From assembly GCA_028877215.1 (NCBI GenBank), contig JAPPFJ010000033.1, positions 62,001-126,000 of the forward strand: a stretch of 64,000 nucleotides of DNA, written 5' to 3'. Position 1 is the stretch's first letter. Each line of letters opens with the position of its first letter. Under the pieces are notes generated by a model that saw only the letters and a list, made by a program, of their open reading frames with translations, ran no database searches and had not been told where the DNA came from. This stretch comes from Gemmatimonadota bacterium. GTDB taxonomy: Bacteria; Latescibacterota; UBA2968; GCA-2709665. Positions 62,535 to 64,000 of this stretch are shown here, piece by piece. A program made the position numbers and the translations under genes.

Positions 62535-64000
62535 ATGACGGAAAACGAACGCTCAGCCGAAATCGTCGTGGACAAGGACGTCCCCGTACCGATGTCCGAC
62601 GGCGTGGTGTTGCGCGCGAACGTGTTCCGGCCCGCGGGAACGGGGCGGTATCCCGGACTGTTGATGCGCACCCCGTACGGAAAGCCGAACGGAGGATTCC
62701 AGCGGGTCGTGCGGTCCGGATACGCCGTGGTCACCCAGGATTCACGGGGCCGCTATGCATCGGATGGGACGTACATCCCGTATACGGTCGAGGGCGGCAC
62801 GCCGGATGCGCAGGACGGGTACGAGAGCGTCGAGTGGCTGGCGCGGCAGCGGTATTGCAACGGTAAGATCGGCACGTTCGGCGGTTCGTACAACGCCTGG
62901 ATGCAGTGGATGCTGGCGAAGCTACGGCCGCCGCACCTGGTCGCGATGTGCGCCTGGTCGATTCCGCTCGAGAATACGGAAGTGGACTGGTGGGGGTCCT
63001 TTCGACCCGCGCGCCGCGTCAAGTGGTGGATGGGGAGCATGGCGCCCGATATCCGGCGGAGGGAGGGCGCTCCCGGTCCGCATCACAGAGACGAGGCGGT
63101 GGAAATATGGGAAGACGTTGAGCGTATGCGGTGGCTCTATTTCATGCCATGGCTGGACCTGCCGCGCTACCTGCCTGAGGGCCTCTCCGGGTACGTGGAG
63201 GACTGGCTGCGACATCCAAATCGCCGGTGCTGGAAATTCGACGAAGTCCACCGCGACGTGGAGGTTCCGAACCTGGATTTCAGCGGCTGGTACGACCATT
63301 GCGGGGGCACGATGGCCCACATCGGGCTGATGCAGAAGCACGGACGGACGGAAAACGCAAGGACGCAGACCCGGCTCGTGATCGGACCGTGGAACCACAA
63401 CAACCTGGGCGGCCGGAAGCAGGGGCCCTTCGATTTCGGGCCGGCGGCCAAACTGAACCTTCAGGATGCGATGATCCGCTGGTTCGACCGCTGGCTGAAG
63501 GGCGAAGACAACGGGGTGGACCGGGATCCGGCAGTGCGGTACTTCGTGATGGGGTCCGGCATTTGGAAGTCCGCGTCGACCTGGCCGCCGGAAGGAACGA
63601 AGCGGGCGGTCTACTTTCTGGACAGCGACGGCGATGCGCACCTGTCCGCGGGGTCCGGCCGTCTGCTGGACGCCCCGGCAGCCGGCGAAAGCCCTGACAC
63701 GTACGTATACGATCCGAATGACCCGGTTCCCACGCTCTGGTCAACCGCGTTGTACACGGAACCGTCGGACCGGAGGCGGCTCGATTATCGCCCGGATATC
63801 CTGATTTTCCGCACGCCGCCCCTGCAGACCGACGTGGAGACCGTGGGCTTTCCCGAGGTCGTTCTCTTCGCGGCGACCTCCGCGGCGGATACCGATTTTT
63901 TCGTCCGGCTCGTGGATGAAGATCCCGGCGGTCCGGCAATGGACGTCGCATACGGAATGGTCCGCGCCCGCCACCGCCATTCGCTGGACGAGGAGGATTT
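62535..64000 (+). CDS. CocE/NonD-type (peptidase S15-like) hydrolase, 3' end outside window
   Basis: The first ~488 residues are in the window and the reading frame is open to the edge. The alpha/beta-hydrolase core has VPMSDGVVLRANVFRP, RTPYGKP, VTQDSRGRYASDG and the nucleophile GGSYNAW with Ser118. LDFSGWYDH carries Asp254 and IGPWNHN carries His288. A C-terminal jelly-roll begins with EVVLFAATSAADTDFFVRLV. Characterised relatives hydrolyse esters (cocaine esterase), acyl-amides or X-Pro peptides. In this operon a deacylase of the acetylated or acylated product is a reasonable idea. The ATG at 62535 follows GGAAGG. Confidence 0.88.
   Translation, partial: MTENERSAEIVVDKDVPVPMSDGVVLRANVFRPAGTGRYPGLLMRTPYGKPNGGFQRVVRSGYAVVTQDSRGRYASDGTYIPYTVEGGTPDAQDGYESVEWLARQRYCNGKIGTFGGSYNAWMQWMLAKLRPPHLVAMCAWSIPLENTEVDWWGSFRPARRVKWWMGSMAPDIRRREGAPGPHHRDEAVEIWEDVERMRWLYFMPWLDLPRYLPEGLSGYVEDWLRHPNRRCWKFDEVHRDVEVPNLDFSGWYDHCGGTMAHIGLMQKHGRTENARTQTRLVIGPWNHNNLGGRKQGPFDFGPAAKLNLQDAMIRWFDRWLKGEDNGVDRDPAVRYFVMGSGIWKSASTWPPEGTKRAVYFLDSDGDAHLSAGSGRLLDAPAAGESPDTYVYDPNDPVPTLWSTALYTEPSDRRRLDYRPDILIFRTPPLQTDVETVGFPEVVLFAATSAADTDFFVRLVDEDPGGPAMDVAYGMVRARHRHSLDEED

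Noticed and set aside
1-64000. tRNA, rRNA, CRISPR arrays, insertion sequences, phage genes
   Set aside because: Looked for by pattern; no cloverleaf, ribosomal, regular spacer-repeat, transposase or phage structural signature was seen.

Overview
The window is a GC-rich bacterial chromosome segment with no rRNA, tRNA or CRISPR. The gene families point to an uncultured Gram-negative lineage of the Latescibacterota / Poribacteria kind. These families are tandem EF-hand 'dockerin-like' tails, GWxTD-type TPR proteins, CRTAC1 FG-GAP proteins, DUF6784/6785-type membrane proteins, many heparinase II/III-like proteins, a PorV-like protein and a TonB-dependent receptor. The lineage is an inference from gene content only.

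Region A (1-5300, + strand) is visibly less GC-rich than the rest. It holds an ECF sigma factor fused to a laminin-G/DUF1080-like domain, an internally deleted FtsX permease pseudogene, and a two-gene operon (GntR/YtrA-type regulator and S41 peptidase). That operon is driven by a near-consensus promoter that overlaps a perfect 20-bp palindrome.

Region B (5308-27852, - strand) is a compact catabolic-looking cluster. In transcription order it reads: S55/SpoIVB-like protein with EF-hands, Gfo/Idh/MocA oxidoreductase, zinc-ribbon heparinase-like protein, a 12-14 TM membrane protein, a giant M28-like/FtsX fusion, a second paralogous membrane protein, and two ~1200-residue heparinase-like proteins with C-terminal FG-GAP/PQQ-like propellers. 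An orphan DNA methyltransferase and a CNNM/HlyC-type CBS membrane protein (28035-30537) separate it from region C.

Region C (30650-40616, - strand) repeats part of the same theme: Gfo/Idh/MocA oxidoreductase, DUF4962-type heparinase, a close paralogue of the propeller heparinase, and a secreted heparinase with a dockerin-like tail. Together with region E this makes seven heparinase II/III-like proteins in 64 kb. The simplest reading is depolymerisation and oxidation of uronic-acid-rich glycans.

Region D (40744-55606, - strand) looks like one or two envelope transcription units reading from a strong sigma70 promoter at about 55900. They encode a small outer-membrane barrel, a TonB-dependent receptor, a T9SS-like cargo with a C-terminal sorting-type domain, a PorV-like protein, two lipoproteins with SUMF1 folds that lack the catalytic cysteines, a TPR protein, a CRTAC1 protein and a GWxTD/TPR protein. 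The last five genes are very tightly spaced or overlapping.

Region E (56371-64000, + strand) is divergent from D. It carries a heparinase-like protein, a GNAT acetyltransferase, an AAC(3)-fold protein, a metallo-beta-lactamase-fold hydrolase, an AAC(3)/TIM-barrel fusion and a CocE/S15-type hydrolase cut by the window edge. The D/E intergenic region is dense in palindromes, including a 27-bp element repeated exactly near 29400.
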